From NCBI GenBank assembly GCA_016860845.1, contig BOKF01000008.1, positions 1 through 64,000 of the forward strand: DNA of 64,000 bases. The letters run 5' to 3'. The stretch is from Chloroflexota bacterium. Its GTDB lineage: Bacteria; Chloroflexota; Anaerolineae; 4572-78; J111. The notes beneath the pieces are model-generated. The model was given only the letters and a program-made list of their open reading frames with translations. It was not told where the DNA came from and did no database searches. This document shows, one piece after another, positions 24,801 through 32,722 of this stretch. Made by a program: the position numbers and the translations under genes. Each line of letters starts with the position of its first letter. Positions within the stretch are counted from its first letter, which is position 1.

Positions 24801-25920
24801 GGAGCGAGTCAGAGAGGCGCCGGGCCGATTCGGCTGCTTGAAAGAGCTGAGCATTCTCAATGGCAATAGCCGCCTGGTTAGCGAAAGCTTGGGCTAAATC
24901 TGCTTCTATTGGGCTGTAGGCTGCTATTTGCTGGCTGTCGAGGGTAACATAACCAATAAAGCGTTCCCGCACTACTAAGGGTACTGCCATCCAACTACGA
25001 ATATAATGGGTATCTCTCCAATTTTTGAAATTAGGTTCGAGCTGGACATCAGGCAAGTATAGGGGTTGACGGGTACGCTTTAATGTCTCTAAAAAAGGGT
25101 CATCATTATCTGCCGGAAAGCCTTGCCCAATGACTTGCTCTGGGAAGGGGAGGCCTTTTCCGGCAACGGCCCGCAGAAAATCGCCTTCCAGCAAGAAGAC
25201 ACTCGCACTATCGTAGGGAATGACTTGTTCCAGGTGGGTCAGAATATTATCCAGAACTCGCTCCAGATCGAGGGCTGAAGTAAGCGCCGCAGCCGCCTCA
25301 CGTAAAGTTTCAGCTTCACGCCGGCGACGGGCTTCTGCCTCAAAGAGCCGGGCGTTTTCTAGGGCCAAGGCAGCCTGGCCGGCAAACACGGCCAAGTGTT
25401 CGGTATGTTTAGCTTGATAGAAACCGGGTTCTGTCTTATCTAATGAAAAAAAAGCAATGACTTGCCCCTGCGCCACAATTGGAGCGCCTACCCATGAACG
25501 GACGTGAGCCCAGGCTTCACCCTTCAACCAAGTAGGGTCAGTGGCAGTGTCCGAGATGAGGAGAGGCTCCTTACTCTCAGCCATCTGGCGCAGGTTGGGC
25601 GTTGTTGCCAAATTAAAAGATAACGCAGCGGCCGCGCGGGCAATTTCCGCTCCGAATTTTTCGTGGCCGCGCGTGCGGACAACACGAGCAAATCCCTGGT
25701 CGAGCAGAAAGACATTGCCCGTATCGTAGGGAGCCAACCGGCCAACTTGGTCGAGCAGGCGGTCGAGGACTGTATTAAAATCTAGAGTGGCATTTAACGC
25801 TGCGCCAACTTCCCGGAGAGCTTCAGCCAGTTCGCGTTGCTCTCGTTCTACCTCCAACAAGCGCGTGTTGGTAATATCATTTTCAGTAGTAATTGGAATT
25901 TTTGTCTCTGCCATAATCAT
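21769..25920 (-). CDS. giant hybrid histidine kinase with five GAF domains
   Basis: A 1383-residue soluble kinase. Five GAF-type units follow each other in the first 880 residues, each ending in an AIALENA/AIAIENA-like helix; the fifth, after a coiled coil (RVAERTFELEVLYELT), is more diverged. Then a PAS-like unit (LPDGIILLNSELRIVLAN), DHp with AAGIAHDFNNILTSM (NtrB/HWE-like DFNN form), ATPase (NLAVNARDAMP, DNGVGI, GTGLGLAQVYGI) and a receiver (ILLVEDD, LVLTDMTMPEMGG, LTGYP, LQKPL). No conserved chromophore Cys was seen in the GAF units. The first GAF units look like internal duplications. A TATAAT box seven bases before the ATG suggests a leaderless or near-leaderless message. Confidence 0.92.
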   Translation of the reverse strand: MIMAETKIPITTENDITNTRLLEVEREQRELAEALREVGAALNATLDFNTVLDRLLDQVGRLAPYDTGNVFLLDQGFARVVRTRGHEKFGAEIARAAAALSFNLATTPNLRQMAESKEPLLISDTATDPTWLKGEAWAHVRSWVGAPIVAQGQVIAFFSLDKTEPGFYQAKHTEHLAVFAGQAALALENARLFEAEARRRREAETLREAAAALTSALDLERVLDNILTHLEQVIPYDSASVFLLEGDFLRAVAGKGLPFPEQVIGQGFPADNDDPFLETLKRTRQPLYLPDVQLEPNFKNWRDTHYIRSWMAVPLVVRERFIGYVTLDSQQIAAYSPIEADLAQAFANQAAIAIENAQLFQAAESARRLSDSLREIGALLAATLDPNEVMNRVLDSLAKVIAYDSASIMLKEGHAFQIKAGRGLPPNTPGLKLPFRFQESELHKQLHQSTEPIIIPDVQHDPRWIKIAGDEYIRSWLAVPLLVRDKVIGALNLDKCEPGFYTKEHVFTVSTFAQHAAIALENAHLFDKTRRQAQQLEALYQISQDLTALRDLDILLRQIVEHAIQLLDAEGGDVFMYRPERQVLELVVALGQKAGPAGLILRPGEGLSGTVWNTGQPLIIEDFQLWPGKAGVWADIPGLTVVGAPIRWGNETLGVLSIFADNTQRHFMAEDATLLAQFATQAAIAIENARLYEQVQRHAAKLEVRVAERTFELEVLYELTQALGQATQLSDIIRLILLHLYRTIPHDVAASLLVTEAANTLVIQSQRPLSAQVEADIQEIMKAVLNQPLAKPLEVRRIRPKSETTIWPPLEDLASIMQVPIVIDEVPVGLLLIATEHSNQFTQDQARLLRTIANQASESIQRLQLLLAAEYQRLESLVAHLPDGIILLNSELRIVLANQTAQKFLAVLTPANSGDQLMHLGHQPIDLILDLDTIGLSREVETISFPRQLFEVAARPVAVGPEAGGWILVIREVTAERAAQERVQQQDRLAAVGQLAAGIAHDFNNILTSMIGFAELARLDPHTPPAVDEDLQRIIQQGQRAAALIRQILDFSRQSIAEKRPIELAAFLKETVKLLERTIPEDIQIILEIDPNGDDTYKLNGDPTQIQQVLANLAVNARDAMPVGGIMHFRLSHFTLKPGQHPPYPEMSPGPWIMLSVSDNGVGIASEALPRIFEPFFTTKEVGKGTGLGLAQVYGIITQHEGYIDVQTEFGKGTNFIVYLPAIAPVSKTTLQTAEAETIEGNGELILLVEDDLAVLEVTRVMIENLGYRVITASNGRQALEAYDDFQPEIALVLTDMTMPEMGGVILAQSLQAKYPTTKVIALTGYPLETESKEWLDQGIVDWLQKPLNRHQLAQTIRRSLTIEQKTRSGVPTDDQTVATPPK

Positions 25921-25926
25921 TGCTTT

Positions 25927-25954
25927 ATTATAACTGAGATAGGGTTACTGACAA
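25927..25954 (-). promoter_or_regulatory. sigma70-type promoter of the giant kinase operon
   Basis: On the minus strand TTGTCA (25954-25949), 16-base spacer, TATAAT (25932-25927). The predicted start of transcription falls at or next to the ATG at 25920, which has no ribosome site. Confidence 0.6.
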
Positions 25955-26040
25955 CAAACATCTACTTAGAGCCGCATTTTCTATTCAAATATTTTGGCAG
26001 AAACAGCCTGATCCTTTGGTTTAGCTCCTTTAAACAAGAG

Positions 26041-27495
26041 TTAGGTCAAAGAAGATTGAACGTGCTCAGTTGATAAATCTGTCAATTCTTGAACAATCTT
26101 TTGGATGTGCTCAATGCCTTTAGCGTGAGTTTCGGTGTCAGGTTGAGTTAAGGCCAGTTCGTTTAACTTTTTAGTCAAGATCAGGCTCAAGCTATTAATT
26201 TGTTCCACTTTTTTGCTTAGCTTTCGCTGAGATGTAACGGCACGAGCCATATCCTGGGCATAGACCAGCATTTGCTGGTGAACAACGTCAAGCCGATTGT
26301 CTATGGAAATTTCAGAGGCTTCATTGATCGCCGGGAGCATGATCCTAAAGACACTCCCCTGGCCCAACTGGCTGGTAACCCAAAGTTGACCCCCGTGCCG
26401 CTCGATACCGCGCTTGACGATGGTTAAACCTAGACCTAGACCGCCCACAGCTCGGATCAGATGCTCTTCAACCTGATAAAACTTGTCGAAAATTTTATCA
26501 AGCTCAGTTTGAGGAATGCCAACCCCGGTATCCTCAATCTCAATAATAACTCCTGTTTTCTTGGATACATCAGCGGCTGAAGAAGCTGCAGGCAGATGAT
26601 ACACTCGGATCAAGATTTTACCCTGGAGTTTATTGAACTTGACCGCATTTTCCAGAAGGTGGTAAATGACTTCAGTCAAAATTCGTTGATCGGCTTGGAC
26701 AATAACCGAGTCGCCGGGTATGTCAAGTTGGTAACTTAACTCCTTCGTCTTAATCTGCGGCTGTAAAATGGCCAGGCATTTATGTAAAAGCCGGTTCAGG
26801 TCTATCTCAGAAATATGGAGATTATCTTCAGTTAAGTGTTGAGCCGTGGCAAAATCTACCAACTCATCAATAATACCTTTTAGACGCTCGGTTGATTGTA
26901 GAATTAAATCCATAATTTCTAACGCCACACTATTATCGCTGTCCTTCAAATCTTCCTTCAAAACCGAAACAAAACCCATAACCCCGGCCAGGGGAGTGCG
27001 CAGCTCGTGGGCCGCAATATTTACAAATTCACTCTTTAACCCTTCTAAGCGCTGTCGCTCCGTTAAATCGTGAAAAACCAGGATCCAATCCTGCCCCCCA
27101 TTTAGAGGGGAGAGATTGACCAAGAGTGTCCGGGCAACTGGTTCGATTATTTGTATTTCGACACTGCCTAATTTATCTACCCCGTTTGTCACCGACTGCA
27201 TACTTTTGACTAAAGCTTCTATGGGTAGTAACTTTGAAAGCGGCTGACCCAGGCAGTCGGCTTTTTGTTCTAACAAGGCCAGAAATCGAGGATTCGCTTC
27301 AACCAGATTTAAATGGCGGTCTACTACAGCCAGGCCGGTGGGTACATAATCAAAGATGGCTTGTAATTTTTGTGACGTTATTTCTAGCTCTTTGCGCCGT
27401 TCTTTTTCAAGAGCATAGAGTCGAGCCAGGTCTCGGCCATAGGCCTGAGCCTGGGCATAAGCCTGCTGAGTTTCCAGATAGTTGTTGTCAGTCAT
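26041..27495 (-). CDS. PAS sensor histidine kinase with C-terminal helical tail
   Basis: A 484-residue soluble kinase: short coiled coil, PAS (about 38-150, YVPTGLAVVDRHLNLVEANPRFL), DHp with IAAHELRTPLAGVMGF, and an ATPase domain with LLENAVKFN, DTGVGI and GLGLGLTIVKRG. After the catalytic core a helical segment of about 90 residues (LVYAQDMARAVTSQRKLSKKV to the end) is mostly coiled coil; the first 45 residues have a related AQAYGRDLARLY helix. AGGAG lies seven bases before the ATG. It follows the NarL-type regulator by 85 bases and may feed it. Confidence 0.9.
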   Translation of the reverse strand: MTDNNYLETQQAYAQAQAYGRDLARLYALEKERRKELEITSQKLQAIFDYVPTGLAVVDRHLNLVEANPRFLALLEQKADCLGQPLSKLLPIEALVKSMQSVTNGVDKLGSVEIQIIEPVARTLLVNLSPLNGGQDWILVFHDLTERQRLEGLKSEFVNIAAHELRTPLAGVMGFVSVLKEDLKDSDNSVALEIMDLILQSTERLKGIIDELVDFATAQHLTEDNLHISEIDLNRLLHKCLAILQPQIKTKELSYQLDIPGDSVIVQADQRILTEVIYHLLENAVKFNKLQGKILIRVYHLPAASSAADVSKKTGVIIEIEDTGVGIPQTELDKIFDKFYQVEEHLIRAVGGLGLGLTIVKRGIERHGGQLWVTSQLGQGSVFRIMLPAINEASEISIDNRLDVVHQQMLVYAQDMARAVTSQRKLSKKVEQINSLSLILTKKLNELALTQPDTETHAKGIEHIQKIVQELTDLSTEHVQSSLT

Positions 27496-27580
27496 TGTGA
27501 TACTCCTGTTAGGCCAGCAATTTAATCCTGAAAGGATAAGCGGCGTTTATTGAGGCTAAACCGAATCATAGGGGGGTGAA

Positions 27581-28255
27581 TTACTCATCTGCCCGGGCGA
27601 TCAACTTTTGGAAAGCTTCCCGTCGAGTGGTAGCGCCGACAACTTCATAACCGGCTTTGATATACCCGCGGACGGTATTTTCGGAAAGATGCAAAGTTTC
27701 GGCGATTTCAAGCGCCGACATACCCTCAAAGCAAAAGAGCCGCATGACCTGCTCGACTCGCTTGGTGAGGTCAACAAAACGTTTGCTTTCCGGCAAGATT
27801 TCGGCAGGCCGTTCTTCAATGAGGCCGCTAAATTTGCCATAAATCAGGCGAGCGATCGACTCGGTAATGACAAAACTGCCATCTTTGACGCGCTCGATAG
27901 CGCTGCCCAACCCTTCGGCGGCATCATTTTTCCAAATGTAACCATCGGCCCCCGCCTGCATTGCCTCCACAATTGCGTTTTCATCCCGGCTGGCTGAGAA
28001 AATAAGAATACCCGTCTTGGGTAACAAATTCTTTAAGGGAACAACAGCGTCAAGGCCACTCTCGCGGGTGTGTTTAAAATCCAAGTCTAGCAAAATAATG
28101 TCAGGCATCAGGGCATCTAATTCGGTCATTGCTTCGGCAATGCTGGATGCTGAGCCGACCACTTCGGTGCGTTCGTCTCTGGTTAACAAACTGGTCGTGG
28201 CCTGGCGCACATAGAAATCGTCATCAATGATGAAGACTTTAATAGGATACATCAT
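27581..28255 (-). CDS. NarL-like response regulator
   Basis: A 224-residue two-domain regulator: receiver (VFIIDDDFY, phosphorylation Asp in IILLDLDF, FSAS, and Lys in IWKNDA) and a C-terminal helix-turn-helix (SALEIAETLHLSENTVRGYIKAGYEVVG) that resembles LuxR/sigma-region-4 readers but has an atypical end. The receiver carries a four-residue insertion (KHTRES) after the Asp. Start overlaps the stop of the preceding kinase by four bases (ATGA), a hallmark of a cognate kinase-regulator pair. Confidence 0.88.
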   Translation of the reverse strand: MMYPIKVFIIDDDFYVRQATTSLLTRDERTEVVGSASSIAEAMTELDALMPDIILLDLDFKHTRESGLDAVVPLKNLLPKTGILIFSASRDENAIVEAMQAGADGYIWKNDAAEGLGSAIERVKDGSFVITESIARLIYGKFSGLIEERPAEILPESKRFVDLTKRVEQVMRLFCFEGMSALEIAETLHLSENTVRGYIKAGYEVVGATTRREAFQKLIARADE

Positions 28256-29352
28256 TTTTCATCCTTACTTGCCAGCGGCAATTTGACTATAAAAGTAGTG
28301 CCGACTCCACGCTCACTTTCCACTTCTATGACCCCCTGGTGTTGATTGATGATGAGATAACTAACAAAGAGGCCTAAACCAGTGCCGGCGCCATGCGCCT
28401 TTGTGGTGAAAAAAGGATCAAAGATACTGCTAATATGTTCCGGGGCAATACCTTCGCCAGTATCGTGCAGAAACACACTAATGAATTGATGGGAGGTTTG
28501 GGGGTCGCCGCTTGAAGGCTTGACAGTGATTGTAAAGTCACCACCCTGAGGCATAACATCAAACGCATTCAAGGCGATGTTAATAAAAACTTGCTCCAAT
28601 TGACTGGGATTACCCCTGACCAGGGCCAAGTTTTCGGCGTGTTGGAGCACAACATTAATATTTTGTTTATGAATCCGGGGCGACAGCAGAGCCAGGGCAT
28701 TATTGACCACTTTCACTACGTCTACCGAAATGGTTGTAGTGGGGTCATTTCGGGACGCATCAACCAGTTGGCGGAGCATGTCGGAGGCCCGATTGGCAAT
28801 ATTAGTAATGTGACCGGCAAACTCCGCTGTCTCTGAACTGCCGTTTTTGGCCGCCTCCTGGTGAATCAATTTGGCGTACATCAGCAGCGGGGTAAGGATG
28901 TTATTCAATTCATGGGCTACAGTAGCGGCTACTTGTCCTACCGTAGCCAGCTTCTCGGCCCGAATCAGTTGTTGTGAGGTCAATTCTAGGCGGCGCTGAT
29001 GCTCCTTCTTCTGACGCATCGCTTTTACAAGGTCACGGGCATATTGCATGGCCTGAGCATAGACAATGTTGTCAACTTCTTTTGCCGAGGCAGAGAGGGG
29101 CAGGGGAGGAAGGATATCATTGCCCTGGGGCAGCGTTTGGTTCAGCAATGCCTGTAAATTCATCTGCACCTGGAAAAGATTGGCCAGCATATCTTCTTCG
29201 CCGGGGGTAAGCCGACCTTTGAGCGAAGCTGCCAGGGTAATAAGTTCATGATGCAGCGTTTGAGTCAAGGTGTCTAGCTCATTAGACCGCATTTCTTCAA
29301 CACTATTCACTAGCAAGTTCCTGTAATTAAGAATTGTCCGCGTGTTTATCAC
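28252..29352 (-). CDS. NtrB-like sensor histidine kinase
   Basis: A 366-residue soluble kinase. The first 100 residues are helical without a recognised sensor; then DHp with VAATVAHELNNILTPLLMYAK (the HELNN form) and an ATPase domain with NIALNAFDVMPQGG, DTGEGI and GTGLGLFVSYLII. The start is GTG with GGGAAG five bases upstream, and a TATAAT box at 29372-29367 suggests a very short leader. Partner regulator is the overlapping gene downstream. The N terminus shares an AMQYARDLVKAM helix with the kinase at 26041, pointing to a common docking element. Confidence 0.88.
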   Translation of the reverse strand: MINTRTILNYRNLLVNSVEEMRSNELDTLTQTLHHELITLAASLKGRLTPGEEDMLANLFQVQMNLQALLNQTLPQGNDILPPLPLSASAKEVDNIVYAQAMQYARDLVKAMRQKKEHQRRLELTSQQLIRAEKLATVGQVAATVAHELNNILTPLLMYAKLIHQEAAKNGSSETAEFAGHITNIANRASDMLRQLVDASRNDPTTTISVDVVKVVNNALALLSPRIHKQNINVVLQHAENLALVRGNPSQLEQVFINIALNAFDVMPQGGDFTITVKPSSGDPQTSHQFISVFLHDTGEGIAPEHISSIFDPFFTTKAHGAGTGLGLFVSYLIINQHQGVIEVESERGVGTTFIVKLPLASKDEK

Positions 29353-29474
29353 TATTTACTTCCCTAATTATATACGTACATAAGCCAAAATGGAAGATGT
29401 GCCACTTTTAGGTATCCAATAGGGCCGAGCCAAGACAGGCCGGCAATTTGGGCCAAAGATCACAGTCCTGGGTC

Positions 29475-31481
29475 TCATGGAACATTTGTCAGTAACGGTA
29501 AAAAAACAGTGGTTAATGGTTGGACGACTTGAATTTCTCGACGGGCAAAATCACTTTCGACAAAACCCTCAGTATCCGTAGCAAACGTTTCAATCAAATA
29601 GGTTCCCGCTTCAGGTAGATTGAGCGACACGATAAAAGGTTCATAATCATCATCAAATAGACCATCTTGAGCCTGAGCCGGTTGCCAGGGGCCCCGGTTA
29701 ACTCTAAATTCAACCTGAGCAATATGCCCCTTCTGAGCGTGATAAGCGACCCCATTGAGGGTAAAGGCTTGGTTAGCGACTGTATTATCCGGCGTGTAAA
29801 GCTCAGTATTAGGGCCTGGATCAAGCGGGTTGGGGATGATTACTGCTGAAGAGACAAAAGGGTCCGAAACATTGCCCGCTGAGTCAAAAGCGGCAACTTC
29901 CAGCAGATGTAGTCCAGGCTCAAGCGGGGCGGAGATGATATGGTAGGTCTCACTGGTTTCATCAAAAGCGCCATCGGTAGCGAGAGCCGGCTGCCAACTG
30001 CCGCCGTTGAAGCGGTAGTTGACGCCGGTTAAAGTGTTTATAGTGACACTGGTCCGATTGGGGGAAGGGTAAGGGATAATCTGGGCTGTCCCGCTCCCCG
30101 TAATCTGCCGCTCATTTCGGCTAATTTCGCCCAGGGTAATAGTTAGTTGGGTATCCAGTGGGTCAAGAATAGTGTCGTTATCGCTGTCGCGCCAGCCAAT
30201 TTGTCCGGCAGCGTAGGGATCAATAGCGCCTAAAATATAAGGGTAAATCTGGCCGCGCATAATGCTGTCTATGTTAGACAAACAACCACTGGCCTGGCTG
30301 TTTTGATTTTCGACGTTGAGATAACCGGAGCGACGAGTACAAGCTTGAGTAGCACCCCCATACTGATCAAGAGCCTGGAAAATATGGCCCACCTCATGGG
30401 CAGCAACAGCATCCATATTACTGGGGCCATAGCCATTATTGCCATACGTCAGCACTAAAAACGGGCCGCCCAGATAAGCATAAGCAAAGTACCCGTCCTT
30501 AAAGTGATTATCAGCATCGGCCGAACTGTCAACGACAAAGATGGTAAAAGCCCAGTCGGTTTGATACAGAGTTCTCAGGGCATTATCGTAATTACGCACA
30601 CTGGTGAAGTAGGAGGTGCTGTTATATCCCAGGGCCTTCATTGCATCTGAAATCCAATACTGTTGGTCGGTAAAGGGGCGAGTGATCGGTTCGACGCGGG
30701 TCGGCAGGGGCGTGGAAAAATGGTCGTCATAAACAAAGCTTAACTGAGCCTTTGGTTCTAGCGTGGCCCACCAATTAAGGGCAGTCATGATTTCATTAAA
30801 AACAAGTTGTTTCTCATCGGAAGTCCAATTTTCGGTTGAAGGATCTACGGCGCCATTGCTCTCGATCAGAACGATACCCACTGCCACCGAACCGGCCATA
30901 TACTCGCTGGTTTGATAATAGCCGGGTGTAACAGAAGCGCTCGCAATGCTCAGCTCCTTGCCTGCTGGCACGTCCGGGGCAGTAAAGGTGTCCGCCTGAT
31001 GGCTGCTTTGGGCTTCGGCGAGCAAGCTGGAACCTGACAGGGATGGTTGGGGGGTAATCAGGTTATTCCATGCGCTGGCAAAGCGACGCGCCGCGGGACC
31101 GTAACTATCCATTGTAGCTAGTTCAACTGCCTGGGTATAAACACCGGCGATTCCTGGGAAAGTAATCAGTTGCGGCAGGAATTGAGGTGGTACTTTGGCA
31201 ATGAGCGCCTGATAAGGCAAGATATGATCAGTTTGCCCGCCACGATCCTCAATGTGCTGCCGGATTTGGGTTAGCGAACTTCTATCATTGGCCGCTAACA
31301 GAATAAAAGTCTGCATCGGCCCATCACTTTGAACCGGCTTACTGGCCCCTTGAACTACCTGATCGAGATTAACCACCGCTTGATATCCCAAAACTGGACC
31401 CGGTAAAACAAAACTAACGTTAATTGCCAAACCGACGAGAAGTAAAACTTTAGCGATTTTAGGAGGTAACCTGGTAGACAT
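29475..31481 (-). CDS. secreted zinc metalloprotease-like protein
   Basis: A 668-residue exported protein: signal peptide (about 1-33, LLLVGLAINVSFVLPG), a region with an inhibitor-like beta/alpha start, and a metal site AAHEVGHIFQALDQYGG near residue 365 (HExxH plus downstream Asp). Two beta-sandwich repeats follow (about 495-560 and 580-650), both with a GxWQPA...DGxFD word. The chain ends in TTVFLPLLTNVP, an FLPLL-type tail seen in exported Chloroflexota proteins. It probably cleaves extracellular protein; the substrate is unknown. Cys residues near the site could make a disulfide. Expressed alone. Confidence 0.82.
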   Translation of the reverse strand: MSTRLPPKIAKVLLLVGLAINVSFVLPGPVLGYQAVVNLDQVVQGASKPVQSDGPMQTFILLAANDRSSLTQIRQHIEDRGGQTDHILPYQALIAKVPPQFLPQLITFPGIAGVYTQAVELATMDSYGPAARRFASAWNNLITPQPSLSGSSLLAEAQSSHQADTFTAPDVPAGKELSIASASVTPGYYQTSEYMAGSVAVGIVLIESNGAVDPSTENWTSDEKQLVFNEIMTALNWWATLEPKAQLSFVYDDHFSTPLPTRVEPITRPFTDQQYWISDAMKALGYNSTSYFTSVRNYDNALRTLYQTDWAFTIFVVDSSADADNHFKDGYFAYAYLGGPFLVLTYGNNGYGPSNMDAVAAHEVGHIFQALDQYGGATQACTRRSGYLNVENQNSQASGCLSNIDSIMRGQIYPYILGAIDPYAAGQIGWRDSDNDTILDPLDTQLTITLGEISRNERQITGSGTAQIIPYPSPNRTSVTINTLTGVNYRFNGGSWQPALATDGAFDETSETYHIISAPLEPGLHLLEVAAFDSAGNVSDPFVSSAVIIPNPLDPGPNTELYTPDNTVANQAFTLNGVAYHAQKGHIAQVEFRVNRGPWQPAQAQDGLFDDDYEPFIVSLNLPEAGTYLIETFATDTEGFVESDFARREIQVVQPLTTVFLPLLTNVP

Positions 31482-31611
31482 AGAACAGATACAGGTGCTG
31501 TTTGAAGTAACTAATGCCTGTATAATAACATTATTTAAGACTTAGCAACACCCCTAAAATTGGGGGAAAGTTGAGTGTCTGAATTTGGGGACTGGAACTT
31601 ATGTGTTTGGA

Positions 31612-32262
31612 TCAGGAGGTAAGGCTTTGTTGCAGAGTTTTCAATTCTGCTGGGGTTAAATCTCGCCATTGGCCGGGGGTAAGTTGGCCGAGAGTAATCG
31701 GGCCAATAGCCACGCGAATAAGCCGCAGCGTTGGATGGCCTACGGCTGCCGTCATCCGGCGGATCTGCCGTTTGCGGCCCTCACGCAGCCCGATTTCTAG
31801 CCAGGCGGCGGGGATAGTCGGGCGATAGCGGATGGGTTCCGGGCGGGGGAAAATATCGGGTTCAGCCGCCAGGAGTTCCACTTCCGCCGGACGGGTGCGT
31901 TCGCCCTGCACCACAACACCCTGGCGAAGCTGGTTCAAAGCCGCTTCCGTGGGGATATTTTCGACCTGAACCAGGTATATTTTCTTGAGTTTGTATTTAG
32001 GCTGGGTAATACGATGAGCCAGCCCGCCGTCGGAGGTCAAAAGGAGCAAGCCTTCACTATCGTAATCCAGCCTGCCGGCAGCGTAGACGCCCGGCACATC
32101 TATATAATCGCTGAGGGTGGCGTGACCTTCCGGGTCGGTGAAACTGCTCAGAACTTTATACGGTTTGCAAAAGATGAGGGTTCGGTGCCCGCCGGCCGGG
32201 GGAGAAGGCGAGCGGCGGGGTTGTGCCGGGTAGCTGCGGCGGCCCTGGCGAGACTTGCTCAT
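31612..32262 (-). CDS. RluE/RluB-type rRNA pseudouridine synthase
   Basis: A 216-residue RsuA-family enzyme that converts a uridine in 23S (or 16S) rRNA to pseudouridine. It starts with a basic, Pro-rich arm and has no S4 domain, as in RluE. Family motifs: LIFCKPYKVLSSF, the catalytic Asp in GRLDYDSEGLLLLT, KIYLVQV, and GRKRQIRRMTAAVGHPTLRLIRVAIGP. The ATG at 32262 overlaps the stop of the upstream cupin gene (ATGA); a longer in-frame start ten codons upstream exists. Target position is inferred, not shown. Confidence 0.92.
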   Translation of the reverse strand: MSKSRQGRRSYPAQPRRSPSPPAGGHRTLIFCKPYKVLSSFTDPEGHATLSDYIDVPGVYAAGRLDYDSEGLLLLTSDGGLAHRITQPKYKLKKIYLVQVENIPTEAALNQLRQGVVVQGERTRPAEVELLAAEPDIFPRPEPIRYRPTIPAAWLEIGLREGRKRQIRRMTAAVGHPTLRLIRVAIGPITLGQLTPGQWRDLTPAELKTLQQSLTS

Positions 32263-32648
32263 CGGGGAAGAAATCGCCGCAGTTTCTGCCACCTTTTCTG
32301 CCAGGCTCGCCTAAGGGCCTGCCGGGCATAGACCCGCCGGTGGACAGTCTCGCGCAAAATCCAGGGTTGATCTCCGGCGCGCAGTCCATGCTGCGTGTTG
32401 GCCGGCACGCAAATGGTCATTCCTGGCTTCAAAGCAATCTCCTGTCCGGCCAGCACAAAGATACCTTCACCCTCGATGACATCAAAGATTTCATCCTGGT
32501 GCTCATGCATGTGTTCCGGGACAACCGCATTTGGCTGCAATGAAACCAGGCAGGCGATAATGTCTTGCCCCACGTAGAAAGGAGAACTGTGGATAGGGGA
32601 GCTACTGAATGATTTGTGTTCGTTAAGATAATAGACTAACTCTGCCAT
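32259..32648 (-). CDS. cupin-domain protein
   Basis: A 129-residue single cupin. The metal motif is present: HMHEHQDEIFDVIEGEGIF in the first motif and a second part CVPANTQHGLRA. It is probably a small metal-binding enzyme or sensor; no substrate can be named. A basic tail (RRAWQKRWQKLRRF) is unusual and could touch nucleic acid. The stop overlaps the start of the pseudouridine synthase, so the two are co-translated, though no functional link is known. Confidence 0.85.
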   Translation of the reverse strand: MAELVYYLNEHKSFSSSPIHSSPFYVGQDIIACLVSLQPNAVVPEHMHEHQDEIFDVIEGEGIFVLAGQEIALKPGMTICVPANTQHGLRAGDQPWILRETVHRRVYARQALRRAWQKRWQKLRRFLPR

Positions 32649-32722
32649 TTTGATTTTTGTCTTGTTTATGGCTTGAAGGATAACTTAACTTTACGAATTA
32701 TTCCTTGCCTACTGCTTACTCT

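Noticed and set aside
31553..31580. CCCC/GGGG hairpin downstream of the pseudouridine synthase gene as a terminator
   Set aside because: Short stem and no T-run on the relevant strand.
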